Origin: Azolla pinnata | Taxonomy: Eukaryota > Streptophyta > Polypodiopsida > Salviniales > Salviniaceae | DNA length: 42,649 nt | Assembly: GCA_037176905.1 (NCBI GenBank) | Contig: JBBBWG010032297.1 | Span: 1-42,649, forward strand | Direction: 5' to 3' | Part shown: positions 33,801 to 42,649 of the stretch, piece by piece | Layout: each line of letters opens with the position of its first letter | How positions within the stretch are numbered: position 1 is the first letter of the stretch | Notes under the pieces: generated by a model | Database searches by the model: none | What the model was told of the DNA's origin: nothing | What the model saw: only the letters and a program-made list of their open reading frames with translations | Translations under genes and position numbers: made by a program

Positions 33801-36800
33801 AGAAGGTGCTTCTGGTTCATGCACGCCGAATGGTGGATGTGCGTGTCCACTTTGCGGACATTGTAGAAGTCCCGGTGTGGGGCGCTCTTTTGGGCCAGAA
33901 ACTCGCGATCAGCGTTGAGCATCAGGTGCAGGTTAAACTTCTGAAATACGTCCCCCAATCATATTATAACTCCACCAAACTAAGAATAGATCAATCAATA
34001 TATATCTACATATATCAATTCCCGCACACACAAAGGAACGCATAATTAAACGGCTACATGATCATCATCATGCATAATAATTGTATCTATCGATTCTATT
34101 TAGGATCAGATGATCATCCGATCTCAGCAATGCTAGATTCCAGCCGATCATTCGCTACCATATACCTATTTTACCGCATTAATTTATCGGTTTTGATCAT
34201 TAGGTTTTAGGGCTTGCAGGGCCGTTGCAGCAAGCTACTTCTGCATATTGACGATGATGATTGTAGCAGCTCATGACAGATTACTACTAATCATAGAATT
34301 TTATTATTAATCCGAATTCGAATAGATACTATGCAATTTGTAACTTCTAATCAGTCAATGAAGTATTGTGTATACCTGCTCTAGCAGACGGAGCCGATTA
34401 TGGCACAACGTGCGAACGTTCCCCGTTGACACAATCTTCAGTAGGCGGTGCAAGTCCGTAAAGAACTCTGTGGCACTCAGGACTGGGAAGAGCTGCTCAT
34501 CCATGGCTGCAGCACCAGTACCAACTGACAATGATCAGCTTGTGTATGATTAAATCAGATTATAAAGTCTAGAACTCCCACACAACATCAGTTAATGATC
34601 TACTATGTATACAATATTCAGATCAATTATCGGATTAGATCTCCAGGAAGACGATAAAAATTAGAACTTCTAGGCAGAGTACTGATCAGCGGTTTTTCAT
34701 TCTGGTTCGGCGGGCCGAGAATCAGTAATTCTTGAGTCCATTTTACTAGACCCTTGATGTGATTTGGTTTGCAAATTGGGTCATCGACAACATTGCATTA
34801 ATTAGTAGTAATTGATTCACTAGAGGATGGATTCAACGTGGGCAGCACGTAAATTAATTTGGAGTAATCATGTACCTTCCTCACTAGCGAACACCTGAAC
34901 GACCCCATCCACCATCCGGTACACATGCTGTCATAGTTAATCACCCCAAATTGTAGCATAATTAGCACTAAAATTTGACCCTTGATCTATTCTAGTGGCA
35001 TGATCAGCTGCACTAATTTGACTAGTAATGATAGAATTGGATAATTAATAACATAGACGTTGAAGTGGATGTGTAAACTTCACTTAAGAGATCCATCGAC
35101 GAGATTCACAACAGAAACAGCGCAACAAGACAAAGAGTCCACGTTTACAAAGATCGACAACCAGAACAGTTAACGTAAGTTATTGGTTAGTTGAAATAAA
35201 TCGAATTTTGTGAGATACTGCAATGAATATTAATCCGCGGGAATTGGATCAATATTCTGCGGAATTTAAAATTGTGGCGGTATTAGTTGTAGTGAATGGG
35301 TTATAATTTGGTAGTGCTGAATATTAATGGCAAAGATTAGCGTAATGTGATCGGAATTAGAATGAGTGTCTGATGTTCCACCGTGTTAAAGTTTTGGCTT
35401 TTTTGCTTCATCGTCGATTTGGGCAAACTTTTTTCACATTTTTATATTATATTTCCAGCAATTTAAAACCTTTTTTTAGGGGGCTTTCTTTTTTATTATC
35501 AATTTTAGAGTAAAGGAAAGCTTATCAGTGAAGGGGAAAGTGAAAAAGATAATTGGAATGCATAGATGGCAGCGCCTGTACAAAAAGGGTGGGGATTAGG
35601 GAATGATAAACCATTATGCAGGGATTCAAGAATAATAAACCATTATGCAGGCCGCATTCAATTAAGAAGACTGAATTATTATGCTAGCGATTCGATATGA
35701 ATGCATAATTCTGCACCAGGGATTTGAAGATGATCAGCTCATAATTATGCACTAGGGATTTGAAGACTAATGCATAGTTATGCAATAGGGATTTAAGACT
35801 AATGCATAATTATGCATGGATTTCAAGATGATCGATCTATAATTATATGCAGGGTCTCCAGATGAATGCGTAATTATGCTGGGATTTCAAGCCGATCAAT
35901 CCATGATTTATATGCAAGGATATATTTCAAAATGAATGCATAATTATGGAAGGATATTTCAAGACGATGAATCCATAATTATGCGGGGATATTTCAAGAT
36001 CATGAATGCATAATTATGCAGGGATTGGTCAGGGTTGATTTAATCGGCTTGCCTTAGATGCCGGCTCCGGCTTGAAGCGGAAAGGAAATTTGTCGGAGTG
36101 CTTTTTCGCTAATTGATTAGCTTGAATCGAGCGACTTTTCTGCTGGATCCCCTTGCCCTCTTCTTCTTCTTCTTCTTCTTCTTCTTCTTCTTCGATAGTT
36201 TCCTGCTGCTGCAGCAGCTGCTGCTTGTGAAGATGATTATCATGTGTTGAATCAGACGAATTAGCACTATGATCCCACGGTGCTATTCGTTCCCTGTACA
36301 CATACTTCTTGCGCAGTTCCAAGCAATCCTGGAGCATCACGCATACCTCCGCCTCCTCCTCCGTGGGACCATCTACGATTCATAATGATGATCAGCATGG
36401 ATTAATTAATTACTGATTACTGATTAGAGTACATCATTACAGTAGCACTCCACAACATAATTTATGGACAGACAGATAGATAGATCCTAATTACATGAAA
36501 TTAGAAGAGGTTGTTAGATAGATAGATAGATAGATTGATCCATTCAAATTACATGAATTAGAAGAGGTTGTTAGATCAGTTAGTAATTTGAGCACATGAG
36601 CTAGATATTGAAATCACGGATATTTGTTTGATTGGTTGAGTGAGTGAGTGATTGATTGATTCGGAGGCGTAAGGTTTGGGGGTTGAGGCTAAACCCTAAA
36701 CCCAAAACCCTAAAACTCTAAACCCCAAACCCTAAACACTTAAACCCTAAAGCCTAAAGCCTAAACCCCAAGCCTAAACCCTAAACCCGAAACCCTAAAA

Positions 36801-38215
36801 ACCGTACCGATGGGTGTTACGTCCAAGCGGACGAACGTTTCTTGCTCGGGCTCTTTCCTGAGAATGTCTGCAGCGATGCTCAGCGACCTTGTCATCTGCT
36901 GCATCGTCATCGTCATCGACGGTGCCAAGATCTTCTGCTGATGATCGGGCGCAGTCGGATAAGTACCTTGGACCACGGAACGATCGGATTCTTCTAGGGC
37001 CTCCTGCAGCGATTCCAGCGAAGATCAAATTACAGCCGGAATATAGAGGGAATTGATTCCAAAGTCCAGCTGATCAGATCAACATAGATAGAATCCATCT
37101 ATCTACATATGATTGTGCTGTGCGTGTAGAAAGAAAGAATGTCTACCTTGTTGGAATGATTGTGAAGGCCATTGGAATTACCGGCTGCATACTGATGATT
37201 ATGATCTGCCGCCTTGCCGCTAGCTATTGTGCTGCTGCTGCTGCCGCCGTTGATGATTATACTACTTGCAGAACGCTGATCATGAGCTTTCTGCTGCTGC
37301 TCGTCGATGTGATCACGAGCTGTAGCTGCGGATCCAGCGTGATTACGATCATCCAGCCGATCATCATCATCATCGTCTTCATCGTCTTGCAATTCGCCTT
37401 CATCATCAGAATCATCCTCTCCGCTAGTCATGTTAGCATACAAAGCATTCGAACCGGCGGCGGCGGCGGCAGCGGGTGATTTGGATGTGGCCGCGAAATT
37501 CGTCATCGACATGCTCCTCATGGTGCTGATCAGCGCACCTGCAGATGCAGTGGCGGCACGAATCTCATTAATTCTTGGCAAAACTAAATCATGATTAGCC
37601 GGTTTCCGCTGAAGCTGAATGCATAAAATCAATCAGTCGCAGCAGATGGTAGCTAATTAGGGTGAATTACGGCGGCGATGAATTAGGGTTCAGATAGGGA
37701 TTGTAGGGGCTAACGAAGGATTAGGGTTTGGAATAATCCTTACCTGCGCCAGACGCAGCATCCTTGCTCGTCTGAACCCTTCGGAGCTGCTGCTGCTGCT
37801 GCGCATGAGTTGTGGATGATGATGATCCGCGGTAATTCCGAGGTTTAGCAGCAGCATTACTGCTGGTCGGATTAATCGTGCTACCTGCAGTTGCGCCATC
37901 GCTATACTTAGCATCACTGCCAGAGTTGCTGCTGATATAGCGATCCATGGCCCTCTTGTGAAGCAGATACGCAGACAGCGCCACGACGCCCGCGCTTGTC
38001 AGGGCGGTCGCTGCAAACGCCATCATATAATTCCACCCGCCGTCTTGATGATGATGATGATGATCAGGATGATGAGGATGATCAGGATTCGACCCAGCAG
38101 CCTCCAATATTGCGCTGGAAATGTAATTGCTGCTGCTGCTGCCGCTACCACTCTGATGATGATCCGTGGCTGCAGAATAGATCCCGCTACTCATATTGCT
38201 ATTCCTATTGATCAT
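27842..38215 (-). CDS. AMPD: AMP deaminase, plant FAC1-type, membrane-anchored
   Basis: Deaminates AMP to IMP plus ammonia; the single Arabidopsis enzyme (FAC1) is essential for embryo development. Exons: 37744-38215, 37147-37583, 36808-37003, 36053-36372, 34876-34927, 34376-34506, 33761-33940, 33338-33405, 32640-32782, 32367-32428, 31837-31950, 31485-31625, 30646-30798, 30472-30525, 30131-30241, 29088-29261, 28818-28898, 28507-28605, 27842-27910. Total 3057 nt, 1018 aa. A transmembrane segment lies at about 61-86, after a His-rich stretch (46-56). Residues 90-480 are low complexity (Ser, Gln, poly-Asp about 230, poly-Glu about 420) with islands [16 protein letters not shown] and [14 protein letters not shown]. 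Catalytic motifs: [14 protein letters not shown] (His570, His572), FRPHAGE (838-841), THSIAHG (His856, His860) and SLSTDDPLQ (Asp915, Asp916). Introns 4, 9 and 12 have GC donors. The protein is about 180 aa longer than FAC1 as I remember it, all in the N-terminal half. The exon 1/2 junction (acceptor TTTAG at 37584) is the least certain. Confidence 0.95.
28077..28471. mobile_element. MITE copy 1, Mutator-like, in AMPD intron 18
   Basis: 395 bp with terminal inverted repeats. The left end GGGAGAATTACGAAAACAAC and the reverse complement of the right end GGAAAAATTACCAAAAAAAT stay alignable for about 85 bp, through CAAAATTATA.ATTACATTTTAACG and beyond. It is flanked by TTTATAATT (28068-28076) and TTTATAATC (28472-28480), a 9-bp target duplication with one change. 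Long inverted ends with 9-bp duplications are typical of Mutator-like elements. No transposase is encoded. Confidence 0.88.
29473..29913. mobile_element. MITE copy 2, same family, in AMPD intron 15
   Basis: 441 bp. The right end matches copy 1 (GTTAAAATGTAATTTATAAT, GGCATTTTTTTGGTAATTTTTCC). The left end has lost a few bases (CGGACCAAAAAAATGCCTAA). The target duplication CATTACAAT is perfect at 29464-29472 and 29914-29922, which fixes the element borders. It lies between exons 15 and 16. Confidence 0.92.
31042..31421. mobile_element. MITE copy 3, same family, in AMPD intron 12
   Basis: 380 bp. The left end is GGGAGAATTAC and the right end is GGTAAGTTTCC(C). The presumed target duplication is imperfect (AATTAGAAA versus AATTAAAAA). 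Inside, a 47-bp block starting GTTAGTGCTTTCAGAATCTA is duplicated directly (about 31101 and 31168). More diverged than copies 1 and 2. Confidence 0.8.
32826..33340. repeat. Minisatellite filling AMPD intron 8
   Basis: Four imperfect direct copies of a unit of about 75-160 bp starting ACATGATCAGCACAATGTAA at about 32830, 32975, 33051 and 33211. Each continues TTAGCTGTACCCCATCGCTAGCATGTACC and a telomere-like AAACCCTAA run. Three of them (all but the shorter copy at 32975-33050) go on with GTCAGTCGCCGAATCATGCAGATCACTGGAGAATTAC. The last copy runs into the exon 8 donor itself. Confidence 0.9.
35600..36035. repeat. Degenerate 35-45-bp tandem repeat in AMPD intron 4
   Basis: About ten units built on AATGCATAATTATGCAGGGA followed by TTTCAAGATGATCAATCC, with variable length and many point differences. 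The block ends within about 20 bp of the exon 4 splice donor (36052), which is a GC donor. Confidence 0.85.
36170..36203. repeat. TTC/GAA repeat coding for poly-Glu
   Basis: A perfect CTT/TTC triplet run within AMPD exon 4. On the coding strand it gives a run of glutamates around residue 420 in the disordered N-terminal half. Confidence 0.85.
36470..36585. repeat. Short tandem duplication with GATA runs, AMPD intron 3
   Basis: AGATAGATAGATCCTAATTA and the following CATGAAATTAGAAGAGGTTG are repeated as AGATAGATAGATTGATCC..ATTACATGAATTAGAAGAGG, period about 60 bp. Confidence 0.85.
36686..36806 (-). repeat. Telomere-like CCCTAAA cluster adjoining AMPD exon 3 donor
   Basis: About a dozen AAACCCTAA-type units with variants (AAACCCCAA, AAAGCCTAA). 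The cluster ends directly at the exon 3 donor, so on the gene's strand intron 3 begins GTACGGTTTTTAGGGTTTCG and continues in TTTAGGG units. Confidence 0.9.
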
Positions 38216-38813
38216 GACTTGATCCGCTGGCCGAAAGGATTATTAATCAGTGATCAGCTGCTGATCCGGCTATGATAGCTAGCAGGGCGACTCCAAGAAT
38301 CAGACCTTGTTCTAAGCTTAGCTGCTGCATGCAGCTGCACGCCCATAGTACTGATCTAAATCCTTCTCCACTTCAATCATCAGTGATTAAATCTGCTGCT
38401 GTATGTTGGTACTATTGCAGCTCGTAGAATAGCAATTTGGATGCTTGCTTCCTAAGTATAATATAGTCTCAGTCTGATCCACTTGTGGAAGTAGCGGCAG
38501 CAGATCACGGGGAAGCTGTGACCATTATTATACGTACGCACAGTCCAGATTCGTATGCATGTACTGTTGACAACATCATGATGAAGGGGGATTCCTGTAG
38601 ACTACTATACAGTCATACGTACATACATACATACGCACATACATACATACGTATGTAAAGAATCATCTACGTCATATTACTGTATACGTACTTTTCCGTC
38701 ATATTACAGTCATACGTACTCTTGTTGATAGATCATCATCTGCATGATCTTTCAGCTTATAGTAGTCATTCATTCGTTCGTTCGTTCGTTCATTCAGCTT
38801 ACCTGTTTGCCGC
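38216..38813 (-). promoter_or_regulatory. AMPD upstream region
   Basis: Proximal upstream DNA of the AMP deaminase gene. It contains a CATA/CGTA microsatellite at about 38610-38660 and a CATT/CGTT run at about 38770-38796. I cannot identify a TATA box or the transcription start with confidence. Confidence 0.35.
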
Positions 38814-39282
38814 TGAGAATTACCCAAAACAAAAACGCCTAACCAAATTATAATTTGCATTTTAGCGCCCATTGAAATCGATGCATACTAGCTACTTATT
38901 TAACATTAATCGAGTTTCTTCTATAATCGCTTCCCACTAATTGATCCTAATCGATTCCCAGATTATATGCCATTCACAGAATTTGGCTATTCTAGACTCG
39001 GATGTATATATTAATGTGTTGATTTGGTGTTAGTCAGATTGATTGAAGTGTCTCTTTAACTAATGAAAAGCATTCTTAATTATAGGAAAAAAGAATCGAG
39101 CGTTAATCAGCTGCTTTGATGTTGATTGAGCTCACAATTAATCGACTTGCTGTTAGTCGATTAATTGCGCATCAATGTTGAAAACTCGGCACGAATTTGT
39201 AGCTCTTAATTCTGGTATAAGGCGTTTAAAATGTAATTTTAGAATATTTAGCAGGTGTTCTTTGGTAATTTTCTCTGAGGGC
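38814..39282. mobile_element. MITE copy 4, same family, upstream of AMPD
   Basis: About 465 bp. The left end GAGAATTACCCAAAACAAAA and ACGCCTAACCAAATTATAAT match copy 1. The right end (GGCGTTTAAAATGTAATTTT, GGTGTTCTTTGGTAATTTTCTC) is its inverted counterpart. I could not find a convincing target duplication, so the borders are approximate. Confidence 0.75.
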
Positions 39283-39463
39283 CCATTCGAATAACATTCA
39301 CAGCTAGTCGAAGTCGAATTAGTTGTGGTGGCCTGCAGAGTATACTAGGACATGTATAATATTTGATTCCACAACACTAGTCCAATTGAGCACATGGGCG
39401 AGAAAAATCTGAGGCTAGAATCACAGATGATGTGTCAATCGCCATCTTTACGCCCGTACACAG

Positions 39464-39545
39464 ACACACAAACAATGAGACACAAACACTGAGACACAAA
39501 CACTGAGACACAGACACAATATCAGAAAGAAAAGAAAGAAAGAAA
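39464..39545. repeat. 14-bp minisatellite plus GAAA run
   Basis: GAGACACAAACACT repeats about three times at about 39476-39510, followed by a GAAA microsatellite at about 39525-39545. Frames through it are not genes. Confidence 0.85.
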
Positions 39546-41460
39546 GATATATTAATGTTTTCTGCGACCAAAAGTGGTCAATGAGACAAAAGATACAACA
39601 ATGAGATGTGTAATGTGTACCCAATCATTCAAAGCACAAAGAAAATGTGTAGCAAACTCGTAGTAGTAGTAGTACTAGATACGTCTGCATCAGTGTTATA
39701 ATGTACAGCCTATACGTTGGAGTCAGCTGCAGGGAACACTACTAGCCCGCATGTTTTTGACTCGCAACCTGATGCAGTTTTTGTGATCATGTGCTGCTTG
39801 TCGTTGTAATGAGAATCAAGCTAACATTTGGCATGTGTCTAGCTAGTTAGCTAGATATACACGGCACTATTGAACAGAACCCTAAACCGTGAACCCTAAT
39901 TTACCGGATAATATTGCCTCTAAACCCTAGTTATCAGATATTGCATCTTGCAACTTTTTTGCTTTTTCCTCCTCATTCGGTCAAGCTAGCTCTGGTTGAA
40001 ATCATATTACTACAATGTCCAGTAGCTGCAGCTCTAGCACGTCCCTATTAGCTCATGTTTTTACAACTAGATATTGATCGGCCTTGATCCATCTCTTGTG
40101 TACCCCTTCTGCTGTTGGATCTTTTGTCTCATGGGCCAATTTCGGTCTTCATTAGAAGACGTTAATATATCTTTCTTTCTTTCTTTTCTTAGATAACTAA
40201 TTCTATTAGCAACATTAGATTATCAGCCTCTATATTTGCGGACCATGAGAGTTTCATCTCATCGGATCATCGCGCCACGGTGGACAATAATATACAAATC
40301 AATCCATATGCCTCTTGCTGCTCCTACATATCCCAAATTACTAAAAGTACTTATTATCCGCGTGCATAGCAGTAAACTCGGATCATCCGGCACAAACTAA
40401 CAGAGTTTGAATATGAGCCTTCAATCTTGAACTCCTACATCTTCAGCATCGGTGTATATTATAGGTATTGTTATACGTACACAAATAACTTATAGAGAAC
40501 TGACAGCATCTTAGTGTAAATATTAGCAATAATATCGAGTTCTTGCAAGTGAGCAATATCGCTAAATATGCCATATAATTAAACAACGTTTAGCCAGCTG
40601 CAGATCAATATTTCTATTCATGATCGATTGGCCTTCCACGGTCACTATAATTAGACTTATCATGATCAGTAATAGACGTAGTATTTGTATGGAGCAGGGG
40701 AAGTATAGGTAAATTAAATGACTAGCTAATCAACTGCAGAAGTTGGAAAGAAGAATCAAATTATATACAGTATGACACGTTATTAGTTCGAGCTTTCTTT
40801 TGTACAAGCAAACATTTATGAATGAATGAATGAATCTATCAATATTGCCCTTATATGAGACACATGCACAATTGAGATCAAAATTGCAACCATCCATCTA
40901 AATGAACAATATTGGTAGGACTGTACAATGGTGCACTCGATCGACAATATATATACTGTAGCTGATTGCTGCACGTGATTGAAGCGTTCACATGTTATAT
41001 CTCAATATTTCCGCGCTTGGATCCATTCGTTCTTTTTTGTTGCATGATCATTCTGAGGACCAGCAATGGTCTGCTTTAGAAATTAAAGTTGAATATTCCC
41101 CCGATTAGAAAGTGCAATACTGATCATACTTTGAACGTCGATTAAAAGTTCCTTTGATCATCTACATGTGCCTCCATCCAATATACATCCTGTTGGATGG
41201 AGTAGCCCAACAGCAAGGGTGCACCTCCTCCGTCGTAAGCTTCGTAGATGTGGATATCTATCAGCATCCTCGAGATGTGGGCGATCAAAGAATCAAGATA
41301 ATCTCGTATGGACGAATCTCTCTGAAGATCCGGTGATTCCATCAATCGTAGATGTGTGAAAGCTCGAAGGAGCGTTTTAAACTACCAGTATATAGAGAAG
41401 AATGTGAGCGTTTAAGAAGAAAATGAGTCGTAAAAAAACAAACCAAGCGATATGCTCTTA
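39546..41460. other. Intergenic region, no supported gene
   Basis: AT-rich DNA with isolated AAACCCTA words (39880, 39921) and short palindromic words. A 60-67 codon open stretch on three frames around 41142-41359 shows no motif I recognise. Confidence 0.45.
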
Positions 41461-41465
41461 AAAAA

Positions 41466-41590
41466 TATCGAGGTTCAGGTTCAATTTCGTATGAAACTCA
41501 AGTCAGCGGAGCACAATTTGTAGTTGTTGAGGTTCAAGTTCAATTTTGTATGAACTCCAAGTTAGCAGAACACAATTTGTAGTTGCTCAT
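41466..41590. repeat. About 62-bp tandem duplication
   Basis: GAGGTTCAGGTTCAATTTCGTATGAAACTC..GTCAGCGGAGCACAATTTGTAGTTGTT is followed immediately by the same block with about seven changes (GAGGTTCAAGTTCAATTTTG and on). Confidence 0.9.
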
Positions 41591-41683
41591 GTTTGATCAA
41601 TTTGTAAATTGCAGTGCACCCCATTAATACTAATAGATGATTTTTTTTATAGAAAATAGCAAAGGAAGAAGAAGTTGGGGTGT

Positions 41684-41708
41684 TTCATATATATATATAT
41701 ATATATAC
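41684..41708. repeat. TA microsatellite
   Basis: About 24 bp of alternating AT. No other feature near it. Confidence 0.9.
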
Positions 41709-42059
41709 ACATAGTAGGGCAAATATTCTTCTCTATATTTAGCATACACGATCGCCTGGTTTCAACAAACTATTCTTAAGCCCCTAAACCCTAAAGCACC
41801 CAAGCAAATAAAAGGATCAATCAAGCACTCAATATGTGCATTTCTTTCTCGATTGGGCTACAAGCGTTCCGATATTGTTGTATCACACATTTTGGCCAAT
41901 GGTGGTTGTCATTAGAGACAACACTTGACCAAATCCTTTGCTTAAGGAAACAAGATGAAGTGGATATTGAGCTGAAGTTGAGGGTCCCTTAGTACTCTAA
42001 ATGAGCTGATTAGGTTTTTGCCATCGTTCCCTAATTTTCCATTTAGAACAAATGGAGTT

Positions 42060-42385
42060 CTCAATTTTTTTGGTGAAAGGTGCAGTCCGCCCTGGTCCTG
42101 GTCGGTCCCTTCCTCAGTTCTAACACATCTTCACTTTTTTGGCCGTTTCTCTCGCCCCGAGTTTCAAAATCTAAACTTTTCTGTGCCATTGCATAGCTTG
42201 CTCTCTTGCGCTTCGATTCAAGCCAAAAAACTTGGAAATACGATATCACACGAGAGAGCTATAAGCTTTTTCTGGTGAAGGGCGCAGTCCACCCTGGTCT
42301 TGGTCGATCCCTTTGACATATCTTCACTTTTTCAGCCGTTTCTCTTGACCTAAGTTTCAAAATCCAAACTTTTCCGTTGTCGTAC
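42060..42385. repeat. Direct repeat of about 120 bp
   Basis: GGTGAAAGGTGCAGTCCGCC at 42072 reappears as GGTGAAGGGCGCAGTCCACC at 42273. Both are followed by CTGGTC.TGGTCG.TCCCTT, ACATCTTCACTTTTT, GCCGTTTCTCT and AGTTTCAAAATC.AAACTTTTC. Spacing about 200 bp; the copies have about 12 percent differences. Confidence 0.9.
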
Positions 42386-42649
42386 TGTACACGGTACACC
42401 CCTTCAAACTAGTAGGGGCATGATTATACATACCATACATATAATACGTGCATAGGGCAGGATTTGAAACCTGTACCTCCACATTACTAAATCAAGAGCT
42501 TTCGAATACACTAGCATCTCAAGAGTGAGACTAAGTGTATCCACATATGATAGGAACTATTCATGTGCCTTCCATACAACAAAAGCATGCATGCACGACT
42601 AGTGTGCATGAGCACATGCACGACACGTGTGCATGCACGCATGCACAAC
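42386..42649. other. Window edge, spacer with TGCATGCA-rich end
   Basis: From about 42585 the sequence is a GCATGCAC-type alternating run similar to the one at 682-860. No gene supported. Confidence 0.5.

Noticed and set aside
37120-37479. 119-codon plus-strand open frame opposite AMPD exon 2
   Set aside because: It is the antisense shadow of the exon's Asp/Ser/Ala repeats. The minus-strand reading is supported by splice phase and the AMPD model.
41142-41359. Overlapping 60-67 codon frames on both strands
   Set aside because: Similar length in three frames suggests chance absence of stops; no motif or splice support found.

Overview
This is a stretch of a plant nuclear genome, probably from a flowering plant. 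It carries spliced genes with plant-typical architecture: a Dof zinc-finger factor of the cycling Dof type, a plant-type diacylglycerol kinase, an N-terminally membrane-anchored AMP deaminase and a plant cyclase-family protein. The spacers are AT-rich and full of microsatellites and AAACCCTAA-like (plant telomere-type) words. The species cannot be named from the sequence. Exon models were built by hand from splice signals, reading-frame phase and recalled family motifs. Every coding total closes in frame.

Layout. (1) 1-2040: spacer, a 430-bp CA/CATA microsatellite, then a likely 5' UTR with an intron. (2) 2041-10237, plus strand: diacylglycerol kinase, 12 coding exons, 506 aa. (3) 10238-12400: spacer with an exon-like pair of unknown meaning and a tandem, frameshifted copy of the 3' end of the next gene. 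(4) 12445-14377, minus strand: CDF/Dof transcription factor, 2 exons, 571 aa, followed upstream by purine/pyrimidine tracts and tandem repeats to about 15.5 kb. (5) 17528-20153, minus strand: secreted cyclase/kynurenine-formamidase-like protein, 6 exons, 281 aa. Its immediate upstream region is a head-to-head telomere-like block, with TTAGGG units at 20191-20410 and CCCTAAA units at 20490-21323. (6) 23562-26162, minus strand: a small gene of about 205 aa that I do not recognise. (7) 27842-38215, minus strand: AMP deaminase, 19 coding exons, 1018 aa, with introns crowded by MITEs and minisatellites. (8) 38216-42649: upstream and intergenic DNA with a fourth MITE copy and small tandem duplications.

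The genes are functionally unrelated neighbours (lipid signalling, photoperiod/clock-type transcription, secreted hydrolase, purine salvage), as expected in a plant chromosome. There is no operon logic.

The most notable observations are: five introns out of about 41 that appear to use GC rather than GT donors, spread over three genes; the inverted telomere-like array directly at a gene's 5' end; a family of about 380-440 bp inverted-repeat elements with 9-bp target duplications, present four times around the AMP deaminase gene; and a tandem duplication that leaves a broken copy of the CDF C-terminal module in the presumed 3' UTR.
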